A DNA stretch of 13,785 nucleotides from Chloroflexota bacterium. GTDB lineage: Bacteria > Chloroflexota > UBA4733. A program made the translations under genes and the position numbers. The stretch's first letter is position 1; the number at the start of each line of letters is the position of its first letter. Below are positions 13,721 through 13,785 of the stretch, in pieces. Below the pieces are notes generated by a model. That model made no database searches. It was not told the origin of the DNA and was given only the letters and a program-made list of their open reading frames with translations. The stretch spans positions 1 to 13,785 of the forward strand of contig JANWJO010000024.1 in the NCBI GenBank assembly GCA_025449435.1, written 5' to 3'.

Positions 13721-13785
13721 GCTTCGGGAAGTACGCGGACGACGTCGCGCCAGTTGGTCGTGCCTGGTCGAGGGATCGAGTTCAC

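Noticed and set aside
453..13785. Insertion sequence or prophage as source of the repeats
   Set aside because: No transposase, integrase or phage gene and no terminal-repeat pair with target duplication was found in the window.

Overview
The window is GC-rich bacterial DNA. It uses GGAGG-type ribosome binding sites and frequent GTG starts, and several intergenic gaps carry C/G-rich palindromic repeats. The gene content (Tat-type PstS lipoprotein, PstSCAB-PhoU, UppP, Gfo/Idh/MocA oxidoreductase, IolE-like isomerase, HpcH/HpaI aldolase, split thiamine-diphosphate enzyme) and the repeat style resemble Chloroflexota. That placement is inference; no rRNA or marker gene is present.

The centre (about 1820-9770) is a phosphate-starvation locus. 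On the minus strand phoU, pstS, pstC, pstA and pstB follow one another, with a lone thiamine-diphosphate-binding half-enzyme after pstB. Divergently, on the plus strand, lie an OmpR/PhoB-type response regulator and a PhoR-like histidine kinase. The 302-base gap between phoU and the regulator holds a striking signal: four TTAA/CTAA cores at an exact 11-base period (7464-7507), 11 bases upstream of a -10-like hexamer, which in turn sits 6 bases before a GTG start that has no ribosome binding site. I read this as a Pho-box array driving a leaderless regulator mRNA. A weaker 11-base-period array (7293-7322) lies on the phoU side.

On the left are the N-terminus of an RND efflux permease (cut by the window edge) and a Gfo/Idh/MocA oxidoreductase. 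On the right, a two-gene minus-strand unit encodes an IolE-like sugar isomerase/epimerase and an HpcH/HpaI aldolase, with a perfect palindrome before its first ribosome binding site. Then come a plus-strand four-helix membrane protein of unknown function, a three-helix membrane protein coupled to uppP, and uppP itself (undecaprenyl-diphosphatase).

Seven gaps (near 453, 1707, 6488, 8251, 11612, 12234 and 13566) carry related C/G-rich hairpin repeats. Two modules can be told apart, and several copies begin or end within a few bases of a stop codon. Copies sit inside the phoU-pstS and regulator-kinase gaps, where they could affect expression. No tRNA, rRNA, CRISPR array, transposase or phage gene was found.
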